Shown here piece by piece: positions 1 through 8,106 of a stretch of 41,713 bases of DNA. The DNA is from Argonema antarcticum A004/B2. Its GTDB lineage: Bacteria > Cyanobacteriota > Cyanobacteriia > Cyanobacteriales > Aerosakkonemataceae. Position numbers and translations under genes: made by a program. Within the stretch, counting starts at the first letter, position 1, and each line of letters starts with the position of its first letter. Location of the stretch: contig NZ_JAIQZN010000065.1 in NCBI RefSeq assembly GCF_023333585.1, positions 1-41,713 on the forward strand. Direction: 5' to 3'. The notes beneath the pieces are model-generated. The model did not search any database and was not told where the DNA came from. It saw nothing but the letters and a program-made list of their open reading frames with translations.

Positions 1-95
1 GCTATGGTTTTCACACCAAGTAAGCTTTAGCAACCCGCACCAATCAAGCGTTTCTCTAGCTTATCATGATTGCCGCGTTCTCCAGTCAAAACTTG

Positions 96-121
96 AAAAA
101 TCTAGATAATTCTAGATTTTT
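96..121. terminator. Perfect AT-rich hairpin near the window start
   Basis: AAAAATCTAGA at 96-106 and its exact complement at 111-121 flank a TAAT loop, and the second arm runs into T residues. It could end transcription entering from the left edge. It also argues that the in-frame codons before 177 are not translated, because they would have to read through this hairpin and the heptamer repeat after it. Confidence 0.4.
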
Positions 122-149
122 AGGCTACTGCTTTAAACCCCTGACCGAT

Positions 150-177
150 TTACCAATTACCAATTACCAATTACCAA
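150..177. repeat. Heptanucleotide tandem repeat (TTACCAA x4)
   Basis: Four direct copies of TTACCAA run from 150 to 177, the STRR type known from filamentous cyanobacteria. The proposed start codon of the next gene (ATG at 177) begins on the last base of the array. Confidence 0.8.
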
Positions 178-1298
178 TGAGCATTTTTAAGAGTTTCTTT
201 ATAGGTGGGTTTGAATGTTCCACCCATCGCTTGCGTAACGGAAAACGTCTCGACCTAGTTGCAGCTACCGAACACGATCGGTTTCTTGCTGCTGACTACA
301 AACGCTTGCAAGAACAAGGCATATTAACTGTTCGCGAAGGCATTCGTTGGCACCTGATCGAGCCCATACCAGGAAAATACGACTTTTCCAGCGTGCTGCC
401 CACAATCCGCACAGCGCGGGACATGGGTATGCAGGTAATCTGGGATCTCTTCCACTACGGATGGCCTGACGATCTTGATATTTTCAGTCCAGCTTTTATC
501 GAACGTTTTGAACGTATGGTGCTTGCCTTTATGCAAGTGCTAAGTAGCGAAACTGACACAGTACCTTTTATTTGCCCTGTCAACGAGATTTCCTTCGTTT
601 CTTGGGCAGGTGGCGATGCAGCTTATATCAATCCGTTTTGTAAAGGACGGGGAGATGAACTGAAAGCACAATTGGTGCGATCGGCGATCGCAGCCATAGA
701 AGCAGTCTGGCATATTAATCCTAGAGCCAGAATTGTCCATATTGACCCGGCAATCAATATTATTGCCGATCCCAAAAAATTGAAAGATCGTATTCTGGCG
801 GAGGACTACCGCTTATCGCAGTACCAAGGATGGGATATGCTGGCTGGGCGTCAACGACCCGAACTGGGCGGCAAGGAAAAATATCTGGATATTATTGGGG
901 TGAATTATTACGATCGCAACCAGTGGATTCACAATCAAGACCCCATGAAGCTGGACGACCCCCTGTATACCCCCTTCAGGTATATGTTACAGGAGGTTTA
1001 CGAACGTTACGAACGCCCTCTGTTCATAGCTGAAACGGGGACTGAGGATGATTTTCGTCCTACCTGGTTTAACTATGTATGCAGTGAGGTAGTCGCCGCC
1101 ATTCAGATGGGTATTCCCATTGATGGCCTGTGTTTGTATCCGATTGTTAACCATCCGGGTTGGGATGACGATCGCCACTGCCACAATGGGCTTTGGGATT
1201 ATCCTAACGAGGTAGGCGATCGCGAAATCTATGAACCTTTAGCTATTGAGTTGCAATACCAAAGACAGCAAATTGAGCCAATGCTGAGCAAGAGTTAG
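177..1298 (+). CDS. Clan GH-A glycoside hydrolase, beta-glucosidase-like
   Basis: A predicted retaining glycosidase of about 373 residues with a TIM-barrel fold of the GH1/GH5 type. Numbering from the ATG at 177, a candidate acid/base glutamate is E137 in the NEISF motif after strand 4, and a candidate nucleophile is E286 in FIAETGTE after strand 7, with GVNYYDR upstream of it. The frame stays open back to 66, but the extra 37 codons lie over a hairpin and a heptamer repeat, so I prefer 177 even though it has no clear Shine-Dalgarno. There is no signal peptide, so it is probably cytosolic. The natural substrate cannot be read from the sequence. The next gene begins 21 bp downstream on the same strand. 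Confidence 0.75.
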   Translation: MSIFKSFFIGGFECSTHRLRNGKRLDLVAATEHDRFLAADYKRLQEQGILTVREGIRWHLIEPIPGKYDFSSVLPTIRTARDMGMQVIWDLFHYGWPDDLDIFSPAFIERFERMVLAFMQVLSSETDTVPFICPVNEISFVSWAGGDAAYINPFCKGRGDELKAQLVRSAIAAIEAVWHINPRARIVHIDPAINIIADPKKLKDRILAEDYRLSQYQGWDMLAGRQRPELGGKEKYLDIIGVNYYDRNQWIHNQDPMKLDDPLYTPFRYMLQEVYERYERPLFIAETGTEDDFRPTWFNYVCSEVVAAIQMGIPIDGLCLYPIVNHPGWDDDRHCHNGLWDYPNEVGDREIYEPLAIELQYQRQQIEPMLSKS

Positions 1299-1319
1299 GA
1301 CAAACCCTTAAAAAACTCG

Positions 1320-2789
1320 ATGGATGCAGTTATCATGACGGAGTTCATAGTTGTTTTGGAAGATTACGAAGGGCGCATAGCACCAATGCGCGATCGCCTC
1401 AACGAGTCTTTCTCAAAATGGTCGCACGTATTCTTCGACAATGCCCCGGATATGATAGAGTGGCTCTCAAACCACTTGCACGACTGCATCCTCATCAGTC
1501 TCGATCACGATCTAGGCCCCAACAGAAAACATAATGGGGAAGTATTTGACCCTGGAATTGGTCGTGATGTAGTAGATTATTTAGCATCAAAACCTGCACA
1601 ATGCCCTGTAATTATTCACTCTTCCAACAGTATTGCTGCCATTGGGATGGAAATGGCTCTCAGTTACGGCCATTGGACAGCTGAAAGAGTGATTCCCTTC
1701 CATAACTTGGAATGGATTGACAGCGATTGGGCTTTTGCGATCGCCAGATTATTGGAAACCAAAGATAGAGAAAATCTGAATGAACTGGATATTTTAAATT
1801 TGATGGGTACAGCGAGCGCTGACAAAATTCGTGGTATTATTTACGGTCAAGCAATTGGCGATGCTTTGGGTTTAGGGACAGAAGGTTTATCAAAATCCCA
1901 AGTTGGAGAATATTATCCAAATGGATTAAGGCGGTATAGTGAAATTGTGCGCGATCGGTATCGTTCGGCGTGGGTAGTAGGCGATTGGACAGATGATACC
2001 GATCAAATGTTGTGTATTCTAGATAGTCTTGTGGAAAAACAGCAAGTCGATGTCTTAGATATCGGACTGCGTTTTTATAAATGGGCATCCGCCGCTAATC
2101 CCGGCATTGGGAGAACAACTTACGAAGTGCTTTTTTCCCGCCATTTTTTCCAACCTGATGTTTATCGAAACTATTATATAGCCGCCCAAAAATTCTGGGA
2201 AGATTCCGAGCAACAAGCAGCTGCCAATGGTGGCGTAATGAGAACATCTGTATTAGGAATTTGGGAATATCCTTTTCCCGAAAAAGTGAAACAAAATGCA
2301 GAGCAAGTTTGCCAAATAACTCACTATGACCCCCGCTGCGTTGGCTCATCTGTTGCGGTTAGTTTAGCAATTAGTTACCTATTGCGCGGCGATCTTAATA
2401 TTGAAGATATGATTCAAGAAATAGCACTAGAAGTAGCACCCTATTCTCCTCTAATTCAGGAGTATTTTGACAAAGCAGCAACAGAATCATTGGATGCACT
2501 TGAACTAGGGGAAGCAAACAAAATGGGGTATACTCTCAAAACAATGGCAGCAGGATTTTGGGCGCTGTCTCACGCCGCTTCTTATGAAGATGGGGTGCTG
2601 CAAATTATCCATGAAGGCGGAGACGCAGACACCAATGCAGCCGTTGCTGGTGCGTTATTAGGAGCGAGGTTTGGATATTCTAGCATTCCGCAACAGTGGG
2701 TGGAGGAGTTGGCATATAAGCAACAACTGGATAGAAAAGTAGAGCAACTAATTACTCTAGTTCAACAGTGGGAAACTACTGGCTGCTAA
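1320..2789 (+). CDS. cREC receiver-like domain fused to ADP-ribosylglycohydrolase
   Basis: A 489-residue two-domain protein. Residues about 7-145 resemble the cyclic-phosphate-processing receiver (cREC) family: a hydrophobic strand and LEDYEGR, then the SLDHDLG motif (about 60-66) and a strand ending VIIHSSN. Residues about 165-485 are a DraG/ADPRH-type ADP-ribosylglycohydrolase with GQAIGDALGLGTE, the metal-binding WTDDTDQ (about 223-229), NGGVMRT and GGDADTN (433-439). ADPRH enzymes release ADP-ribose from modified proteins or nucleic acids using two metal ions. cREC domains have been linked by comparative genomics to processing of cyclic phosphates such as those made in RNA repair. The fusion suggests turnover of an ADP-ribose phosphate product, which is inference. 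ATG 1335 is an alternative start. Confidence 0.8.
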   Translation: MDAVIMTEFIVVLEDYEGRIAPMRDRLNESFSKWSHVFFDNAPDMIEWLSNHLHDCILISLDHDLGPNRKHNGEVFDPGIGRDVVDYLASKPAQCPVIIHSSNSIAAIGMEMALSYGHWTAERVIPFHNLEWIDSDWAFAIARLLETKDRENLNELDILNLMGTASADKIRGIIYGQAIGDALGLGTEGLSKSQVGEYYPNGLRRYSEIVRDRYRSAWVVGDWTDDTDQMLCILDSLVEKQQVDVLDIGLRFYKWASAANPGIGRTTYEVLFSRHFFQPDVYRNYYIAAQKFWEDSEQQAAANGGVMRTSVLGIWEYPFPEKVKQNAEQVCQITHYDPRCVGSSVAVSLAISYLLRGDLNIEDMIQEIALEVAPYSPLIQEYFDKAATESLDALELGEANKMGYTLKTMAAGFWALSHAASYEDGVLQIIHEGGDADTNAAVAGALLGARFGYSSIPQQWVEELAYKQQLDRKVEQLITLVQQWETTGC

Positions 2790-2805
2790 TTACTAATGGT
2801 AGGGC

Positions 2806-2835
2806 AGGTTGGGTTTTCTTACCTCAACCTAACCT
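2806..2835. terminator. Hairpin between convergent genes
   Basis: AGGTTGGGTT (2806-2815) and AACCTAACCT (2826-2835) form a ten-pair stem with one G-T wobble, in the 53-bp gap between two convergent genes. It resembles the AGGTTGGGTT repeat family seen again near 17320. It probably serves as a bidirectional terminator. Confidence 0.5.
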
Positions 2836-2842
2836 ACTATGT

Positions 2843-3565
2843 CTAACTATGGACAAAAAGCGGCAAATTATAAACGAAGTGATTAAACTGGCATGATATT
2901 ACTGGCTTTTCTGCCTGCATAGTTTCGTCAGGCATGATAGTTTTATCCAGCTTTGTACCAGTCAGATTGGTATTATGAAGGTTGGCTCCGCGCAAGTCAG
3001 CCCCCGTTAAATCTGCACCGCTCAAATTTGCCCAACTTAGATCTGCACCAGTCAAGTTAGCTTCAGTTAAATTAGCTTCTCCTAGCCTCGCCCCCCATAG
3101 TTTTGCTCCACTCAGATTGGCTGCAAAAAGATTTGCTCCAATCAGCGATGCTTCAATCAGTGATGCTTCTGTTAAGTCAGCTTCGCTCAAATCTGCTTCG
3201 CATAGAGACGCTGCCCATAGGTTAGCTTTATATAGTTTAGCCTTCCACAAGGAGGCAGAACAGAAATTTGCCTGCACCAAATCAGCTTCATTCAGCTTTG
3301 CTTTAAATAGATTTGCCTCCCGAAAGTCTGTTTCGCGGGCATAAGATAGAGATAAATTCGCAGAACTTAAATCTGCGTAATTCAGTAACGCTCCATTAAG
3401 ATAAGCTTGGGAAAAATTTACTTGAATAAGTATGGTTCCACTAAAATTGGCTTCTTGCAAATTAAAGCCAGTAAAGTCGGCATTACTTAAGTTGGTACTA
3501 TTCAAGTTAATCCGGTTGAAAGATTTCTCAGCTAGGATATTATTCAGTAAAGTTGTTTTATCCAT
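2843..3565 (-). CDS. Pentapeptide-repeat protein
   Basis: A 240-residue protein made of A(D/N)LxX units from about residue 20 to 205 (for example SNADFTGFNLQEANFSGT and later LSGADLTGADLRGANL). Such repeats form a right-handed quadrilateral beta-helix. Many cyanobacterial members have no known function, and some mimic DNA or bind partner proteins. No signal peptide or membrane segment is visible, so it is probably cytosolic. The last 35 residues leave the repeat. It is transcribed away from galT, and the 221 bp between them must hold both promoters. The opposite strand of the repeat also reads open, a side effect of the repeated codons. Confidence 0.85.
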   Translation of the reverse strand: MDKTTLLNNILAEKSFNRINLNSTNLSNADFTGFNLQEANFSGTILIQVNFSQAYLNGALLNYADLSSANLSLSYARETDFREANLFKAKLNEADLVQANFCSASLWKAKLYKANLWAASLCEADLSEADLTEASLIEASLIGANLFAANLSGAKLWGARLGEANLTEANLTGADLSWANLSGADLTGADLRGANLHNTNLTGTKLDKTIMPDETMQAEKPVISCQFNHFVYNLPLFVHS

Positions 3566-3786
3566 TGTTGTTTACCGTCAAGTTTTTGAAAGTGTGTAAG
3601 TTGAACTTACATTATAGAAGTGAAAAACTGGTGAATGACTGACACTCAAAGGATTTTTGACTTTTGAATGAGTGACTTCCGCGCTTCGGCACTAGGCATA
3701 CGCATCTGCGACTCTAGGTAGGGGCAAACGAGAAAGCTGGGCAGTTATACTTTCAGGAGTTGAAGCCGGACGATCGCTAAACGAAG
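3566..3786. promoter_or_regulatory. Divergent promoter region, pentapeptide gene / gal operon
   Basis: This 221-bp gap separates the pentapeptide gene from galT. It contains a short GC-rich segment (about 3680-3727, GCGCTTCGGC...CTCTAGGTAGGGG) of the small dispersed repeat type; a related segment interrupts a repeat near 15151. No convincing -35/-10 pair or operator is visible by eye. Confidence 0.35.
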
Positions 3787-4917
3787 ATGTACAGCCAGAT
3801 ACTATTAAAACCCGATGGTCGCCAACTCACCTTATATAGCAGGTATCCTATCGAACAGGGAATTATAGCGCCCAGCCCCAGCCATGAGCCAATTCAAGCA
3901 AATCCACACCTGCGTTGGCATCCCTTACGGGGAGAATGGGTTGCTTATGCCAGTCACCGTCAAGGGCGCACCTTCATGCCACCTCCCGAATATAACCCCC
4001 TGGCACCTACCAAAGATCCTGAATTTCCCACCGAACTCCCGCAAGGACGATACGATGCCGCCGTTTTCGATAACCGCTTTCCCTCAATGGCGGTGACTGC
4101 ACACCATCCGCCTGCTAGCGTTGTGGAAACTATCCCGGCAAACGGTGCCTGCGAAGTGGTAGTCTTTACTCAAGACCCGCAAGCTTCTTTAGGTTCGCTG
4201 CCACTGGAGCATCTGGAATTGATATTGCAAGTTTGGGCTGACAGAACCCGCGTATTGGGAGAAATTACCCAAATTCAGTATGTATTGCCGTTTGAGAATA
4301 AGGGTATAGAAATGGGGGTAACTTTGTTGCATCCCCACGGGCAAATTTACGCATATCCCTTTGTGCCATCAGTTCCAGCAAAGATGTTGGAGATGCAGCA
4401 GAGGTATTATCAGGAACATGGGCAGGGATTGTTAGAAGATTTGATTAAAAAGGAGATTGTAGATAATTCGCGAATTATTTATTTAGATGAAGATGCAGTT
4501 GCCTTTGTACCTGCCTGCGCCCGTTACCCCTACGAAGTTTGGGTTGCCCCGATACAGCCCGTTGCTACATTTGTGGATCTTAGCGAAAAGCAGCGTCTAG
4601 CACTTGCGAAAGCTTTAAAAACTGTTCTTCTCAAGTATGATGGTTTGTGGAATCGCCCTTTTCCTTATTTGATGGCTTGGTTCCAAGCACCTACAGATGG
4701 TAATCCGCATCCAGAAGCACACCTGCACGCAGAATTTTATCCACCTTATCGGACAAAAGATCGTTTGAAATATCTGGCGGGAACTGAATTGGCAGCAGGA
4801 ATGTTTGCTAATGATGCGCTTCCAGAAGAAAAGGCGAAGGAATTGCAGGCGGTAGTCGTAAATATAGTTTCAATCCCCGATCGGGATTTAAGGTTAGATC
4901 CTGCTGCTGAAGATTGA
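3787..4917 (+). CDS. galT: Galactose-1-phosphate uridylyltransferase
   Basis: Leloir-pathway enzyme that swaps UMP between UDP-glucose and galactose-1-phosphate. At 376 residues it has the expected length. The diagnostic HPHGQ motif is present; H184 would be the His that is uridylylated, with H182 beside it. The C-terminal half contains PHPEAHLHAEFYPP, the second histidine-rich element of the family. The N terminus has LRWHPLRGEWVAYASHR, also typical. It opens a three-gene unit: the M24-fold gene starts 23 bp downstream and galK follows 7 bp after that. No second-strand genes interrupt it. Confidence 0.93.
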   Translation: MYSQILLKPDGRQLTLYSRYPIEQGIIAPSPSHEPIQANPHLRWHPLRGEWVAYASHRQGRTFMPPPEYNPLAPTKDPEFPTELPQGRYDAAVFDNRFPSMAVTAHHPPASVVETIPANGACEVVVFTQDPQASLGSLPLEHLELILQVWADRTRVLGEITQIQYVLPFENKGIEMGVTLLHPHGQIYAYPFVPSVPAKMLEMQQRYYQEHGQGLLEDLIKKEIVDNSRIIYLDEDAVAFVPACARYPYEVWVAPIQPVATFVDLSEKQRLALAKALKTVLLKYDGLWNRPFPYLMAWFQAPTDGNPHPEAHLHAEFYPPYRTKDRLKYLAGTELAAGMFANDALPEEKAKELQAVVVNIVSIPDRDLRLDPAAED

Positions 4918-4940
4918 ATATTAATTATAGATGAGTTGCC

Positions 4941-6065
4941 ATGTCCAATCAAAACGGCGGTGCCCTCATGAATGCTGTAAACGAAGAAGTATCCTCCAAG
5001 CTGGAGTTAATCCGCAACTCCGTGAGTAAGATTGGGGCGATGGGTGTCCGTTTAAAGGGCACAGATTGGTTTGCTTGGGCAACTGCTGGCGGTTCAAATA
5101 CGGTGTTGCTGACAGCTGAAACGGGAATTGCGGAAGTGTTGGTAACTGCTGAGGATGCGTGGGTTTTGACTGATGAAATTGAAGCCCAGCGTTTAAAAGA
5201 TGAGGAACTTCCGGCAAATTTCAAGTTGCACATCCATCCTTGGGCAGATGTTGCTGCCCGCGAATCTTTTGTGCGAGAAGTAACGGCGGGGGGAAAGATT
5301 TTAAGCGATCGCACTACTAACCAAGAAGGTTCGTTGCCTTTATCGCTTTTTAAGCACAAACGAGTAATGATGTCAAGCGAATTGGAGCGATATCGCCGCG
5401 TGGGGCGTTTAGCCAGCGAAGCTATGACAGAAGTGCTTTCAAAAGCCAAACCTACATGGACAGAATACCAGTTGGCGGGTATGGGTGCAAAGGCGTTGTG
5501 GGCGAGGGGGCTGCATCCGGCGCTGACTTTGGTAGCTGGGGAGAGGCGTTTGCCACTTTATCGTCATGCTACACCCAGCAAGGAGCCGATCGGACAAGAA
5601 GCGATGATGGTGTTTTGCGCTAGGGGATATGGTTTGTATGCAAATCTTACCCGATTTGTTTCTTTTGGTGGGATGAAACCGGAACACGCAAAATTGCACG
5701 CTTATCTCCGCGAAATTGAAGCGGAAGCGCTGAATTTGTGCCAACCTGGAACGTCTCTTAATACTATATACGATGCGTTCAAACAAGCTTATCAAAAATA
5801 CGCATATCCGAATGGAATTCACGAACATCATCAGGGGGGAACTACCGGATATCTAGCGCGAGAAATTGTGGCAACTCCTGCTACTAGCGATACTCTGGCA
5901 GAAAATATGGCTGTGGCGTGGAATCCCAGTTTACCTGGTGCCAAGATTGAAGATACTTTTGTGATTCTTGAAAATGGAGAGTTGGAAAATATGACTTTCG
6001 ATCCGAAATGGCCTAATGTTGAGGTTGAAGGAAGATTGCGTCCTTTACCTTTGGAGGTTGGGTAA
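4941..6065 (+). CDS. M24-fold (Xaa-Pro peptidase-like) protein, probably inactive
   Basis: A 374-residue protein with an N-terminal creatinase-like domain (1-150) and a C-terminal pita-bread domain (about 155-370) of peptidase family M24. Active members bind two metal ions through D, D, H, E, E. Here the usual second Asp of the DxTR motif is Asn (N235 in YANLTRFV), the usual first Asp lies in VFCARGYG where none is present, and the first Glu region reads NMAVAWNPSLPG. Only the His of EHHQGG and the Glu of GAKIEDTF remain recognisable. The protein is therefore likely a non-catalytic or divergent member. It lies between galT and galK with gaps of 23 and 7 bp, so it is co-expressed with galactose metabolism. 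The start could also be the ATG at 4968. Confidence 0.75.
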   Translation: MSNQNGGALMNAVNEEVSSKLELIRNSVSKIGAMGVRLKGTDWFAWATAGGSNTVLLTAETGIAEVLVTAEDAWVLTDEIEAQRLKDEELPANFKLHIHPWADVAARESFVREVTAGGKILSDRTTNQEGSLPLSLFKHKRVMMSSELERYRRVGRLASEAMTEVLSKAKPTWTEYQLAGMGAKALWARGLHPALTLVAGERRLPLYRHATPSKEPIGQEAMMVFCARGYGLYANLTRFVSFGGMKPEHAKLHAYLREIEAEALNLCQPGTSLNTIYDAFKQAYQKYAYPNGIHEHHQGGTTGYLAREIVATPATSDTLAENMAVAWNPSLPGAKIEDTFVILENGELENMTFDPKWPNVEVEGRLRPLPLEVG

Positions 6066-6072
6066 CGAAACC

Positions 6073-7143
6073 ATGACAAACTTTGAAAAAATATTCACTG
6101 AAATACCAGAAACAGAAGCCAGTGCTACAGGACGAGTTAACTTACTTGGCGAACACACTGACTATAATGATGGCTTCGTGATGCCAACTGCTATTCCCCA
6201 AAGCACGACAGTGCAATTGGGTTTAAGCAATGATTTACAGCATCACTTTTACTCTGAAGATTTAGACGAATTGGTGACAATTTTAGAAACCAATCATACG
6301 CCGTCTGGTTTCGGCAGTTATATATTTGGCTGTCTGCAACTTTTGGAAAAAGAAGGACACAAAATACCGCCTCTGAATATATACGTTAAATCTTCCGTTC
6401 CTATAGGTTCGGGTTTGTCTAGCAGTGCTGCTTTGGAAGTGGCGACGCTGAGGGGAGTGCGATCGCGTTTCGATCTCCCTATCGATGATATCCAAATCGC
6501 GCAACTCGCACAACAAGCCGAAATTATTTATGCTGGCGTGCAATGCGGCATCATGGATCAAATGGCGTCAAGTCTAGCCGATCCCGAACATATCCTATTT
6601 TTGGACACCCGCACGCTTGAGCGTCAAGTCTTGCCTTTCCCCAGTGGTGCAGAAATTGTGGTGATGGATAGCGGTGTACCTCGTACTCTAGCAACTAGCG
6701 GATATAACCAGCGTCGCGCCGAGTGCGAAGAAGCTGCACATTTACTCAGAGTTAAAGCTTTGCGAGATATCACCGATCCGAATATGGTGGAAGAATTACC
6801 CGAACCGCTGCGGCGTCGATCTCGTCACGTTGTCACTGAGAATAACCGAGTGCTGGAAGCTTTGCAAGGAATTTCGGCACAGCGTTTCGGCGAATTGATG
6901 AATGCTTCTCACGCTAGCTTGCGCGATGATTACGAAGTTTCCGTGCCAGCATTGGATACCCTGGTGGCGATGTTGCAAGAAACTGCGGGAGTATTCGGCG
7001 CAAGACTAACTGGTGCTGGTTTTGGGGGTGCTTGCGTTGCTTTGGTAGAAGCTGGGAGGGGAAATGCGATCGCAATAGACGTACTCCAACGATACAACAG
7101 CGCCGGGAACAACGGACGCATCCTAGTTCCACAAGTCACTTAG
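6073..7143 (+). CDS. galK: Galactokinase
   Basis: GHMP-family kinase that phosphorylates galactose at C1 using ATP. It has 356 residues from the ATG at 6073, which lies 7 bp after the previous stop; the frame is open back to 6016, but that would overlap the upstream gene. The galactokinase signature GRVNLLGEHTDYNDGF lies near the N terminus, the glycine-rich ATP loop PIGSGLSSSAAL near residue 110, and the third GHMP motif GAGFGGACVAL near the C terminus. Substrate-binding acidic residues of the HTDYND element are intact. It completes the galT-M24-galK unit. Together the three suggest scavenging of galactose from exopolysaccharide or glycolipid turnover. Confidence 0.93.
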   Translation: MTNFEKIFTEIPETEASATGRVNLLGEHTDYNDGFVMPTAIPQSTTVQLGLSNDLQHHFYSEDLDELVTILETNHTPSGFGSYIFGCLQLLEKEGHKIPPLNIYVKSSVPIGSGLSSSAALEVATLRGVRSRFDLPIDDIQIAQLAQQAEIIYAGVQCGIMDQMASSLADPEHILFLDTRTLERQVLPFPSGAEIVVMDSGVPRTLATSGYNQRRAECEEAAHLLRVKALRDITDPNMVEELPEPLRRRSRHVVTENNRVLEALQGISAQRFGELMNASHASLRDDYEVSVPALDTLVAMLQETAGVFGARLTGAGFGGACVALVEAGRGNAIAIDVLQRYNSAGNNGRILVPQVT

Positions 7144-7267
7144 TCTATCAGTAACAAACAAAGAATTGACATTTTGTATGGTTTAGTTATAACATTAAGA
7201 ATAACTAAACCAGATTAATCTGGGAAATATTTGTATGAGCGAAGCATTCGGGCAGGAAATTTATTTT

Positions 7268-7351
7268 AACCGCAGATGAAGACAGATGAACGCAGATAAA
7301 CGCAGATAAGAATAAGAACACAAATTTTTTAGGTAACCAATGCGTAATGAC
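7268..7351. repeat. Dispersed repeat (ACCGCAGATG...TGCGTAA), copy A
   Basis: Contains repeated GCAGATRAACGC words followed by TTTTTTAGGTAACCAATGCGTAA. A second, interrupted copy is at 15141-15243 and ends with the same TTTTTTAGGTAACC sequence. It is a non-coding interspersed element; the unit boundaries are taken from comparing the two copies. Confidence 0.7.
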
Positions 7352-7395
7352 TAATAGACCTCTCCAGAAATTAAAGGTGCGTTGCCTAGAACCCT

Positions 7396-7425
7396 TGTAG
7401 AGACGTTGCATGCAACGTCTCTACA
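7396..7425. repeat. Perfect 30-bp palindrome
   Basis: TGTAGAGACGTTGCA and its exact complement meet with no loop at 7410/7411, forming a perfect self-complementary 30-mer followed by TTCTTTTTT. It can extrude as a cruciform or terminate transcription from galK. Its GTAGAGACGTTGCATGCAA form looks like a dispersed cyanobacterial repeat. Confidence 0.7.
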
Positions 7426-7467
7426 TTCTTTTTTGGAGAAGTCTAATAACTAATGAGCAAAAACGCC

Positions 7468-7496
7468 GTGTGCCCAACCAAGGTGGTTAGGCACAC
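7468..7496. other. Strong 12-bp hairpin of unknown role
   Basis: GTGTGCCCAACC (7468-7479) pairs with GGTTAGGCACAC (7485-7496) around an AAGGT loop with one mismatch. It is not followed by T residues, so it is not a simple terminator. It could be the 5' part of a structured RNA ending near the T run at 7748-7754; I cannot assign a family. Confidence 0.35.
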
Positions 7497-7734
7497 AAGA
7501 ACGGAATTATCGGATTTTTCAAGTATCGATCGTCAAGAAACTAGACGAAGAGTGAACAGTTAACTAACTAGGGTGGACAATTATTGCAGCCTTCTATGAC
7601 GGCTTTTCGCATTATTTTGTCTTACCAGACAGTTGGTTTGGCTTTGCTCTAGAACTAAGAGCGTTGCGCCACTTAATGGGTATGCCTTTTATTTTTGCTG
7701 CAACTGGGTCTTTGACCGGGGATACCTTGTCTTG

Positions 7735-7754
7735 ACCCTTTGGGTTGTTTTTTT
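7735..7754 (+). terminator. Small hairpin plus seven T residues
   Basis: ACCC (7735-7738), TTT, GGGT (7742-7745) then TG and seven T residues (7748-7754). A second mini-hairpin GGTC-TTT-GACC lies just upstream near 7718. The stem is short, so this is only a possible intrinsic terminator for a small RNA on the plus strand. Confidence 0.3.
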
Positions 7755-7855
7755 GGTATCCAATATCAAATTAACATGGCATCTATTGAGTGGGTACAGG
7801 TTTTTACGGAAATTTACGAGTCTTTACACTACTTAGTCATTGGTCATTGGTCATT

Positions 7856-7960
7856 AAGTAGGTGGGTATAATTAAACGTAAAACTGCCAGGCCCTTAGAA
7901 ACCCGGTTTCTTGGAGAAACCCGGTTTCTTGGAGTTCAGTTTATTTACGCCCACCTACTT
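7856..7960. mobile_element. MITE-like element with about 21-bp terminal inverted repeats
   Basis: The left end AAGTAGGTGGGTATAATTAA (7856 onward) and the right end TTTATTTACGCCCACCTACT (7940 onward) are inverted copies with few mismatches. The 105-bp element contains two direct copies of GAAACCCGGTTTCTTGGA and no coding capacity. It sits inside a GTCATTG/GTCATTA heptamer array. A related right end occurs at 40129-40149. Confidence 0.6.
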
Positions 7961-8004
7961 AGTCATTAGAAACTCTTGCCAATACCCATTCCCAATCCCT
8001 ATTT

Positions 8005-8035
8005 CTTTTGACTTTTGACTTTTGACTTTTGACTT
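8005..8035. repeat. Heptanucleotide tandem repeat (CTTTTGA x4)
   Basis: About four direct copies of a 7-bp unit run upstream of alaS. The reverse complement of the same unit (AAAAGTC) is tandemly repeated after the adenylate cyclase gene at 12683-12711, so one repeat family occurs in both orientations. Confidence 0.8.
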
Positions 8036-8106
8036 CTCCGAGTCCCCGCATTTTCAACAAAATGTAAAAATTAGAATGTTGACTGACACGATTCCCATAT
8101 AGATCC

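Larger units (their letters stand above)
7144..8106. other. Repeat-rich intergenic region between galK and alaS
   Basis: No credible protein gene lies in these 963 bp. The region holds a dispersed repeat (7268-7351), a 30-bp palindrome (7396-7425), a strong hairpin (7468-7496), small hairpins before a T run (about 7735-7754), heptamer repeats (about 7835-7855 and 8005-8035) and a MITE-like element (7856-7960). A 67-codon open frame at 7633-7836 lacks protein-like composition and recognisable motifs. Confidence 0.6.

Noticed and set aside
66-176. N-terminal extension of the glycosidase
   Set aside because: The 37 codons cover a hairpin and a heptamer repeat; the homologous part begins just after ATG 177.
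2982-3344. Plus-strand open frame of 120 codons
   Set aside because: It is the mirror of the pentapeptide repeats on the other strand; the repeated codons keep it open.
7633-7836. Open frame of 67 codons
   Set aside because: No motif, no ribosome site and an odd composition; it overlaps hairpins and a T run.
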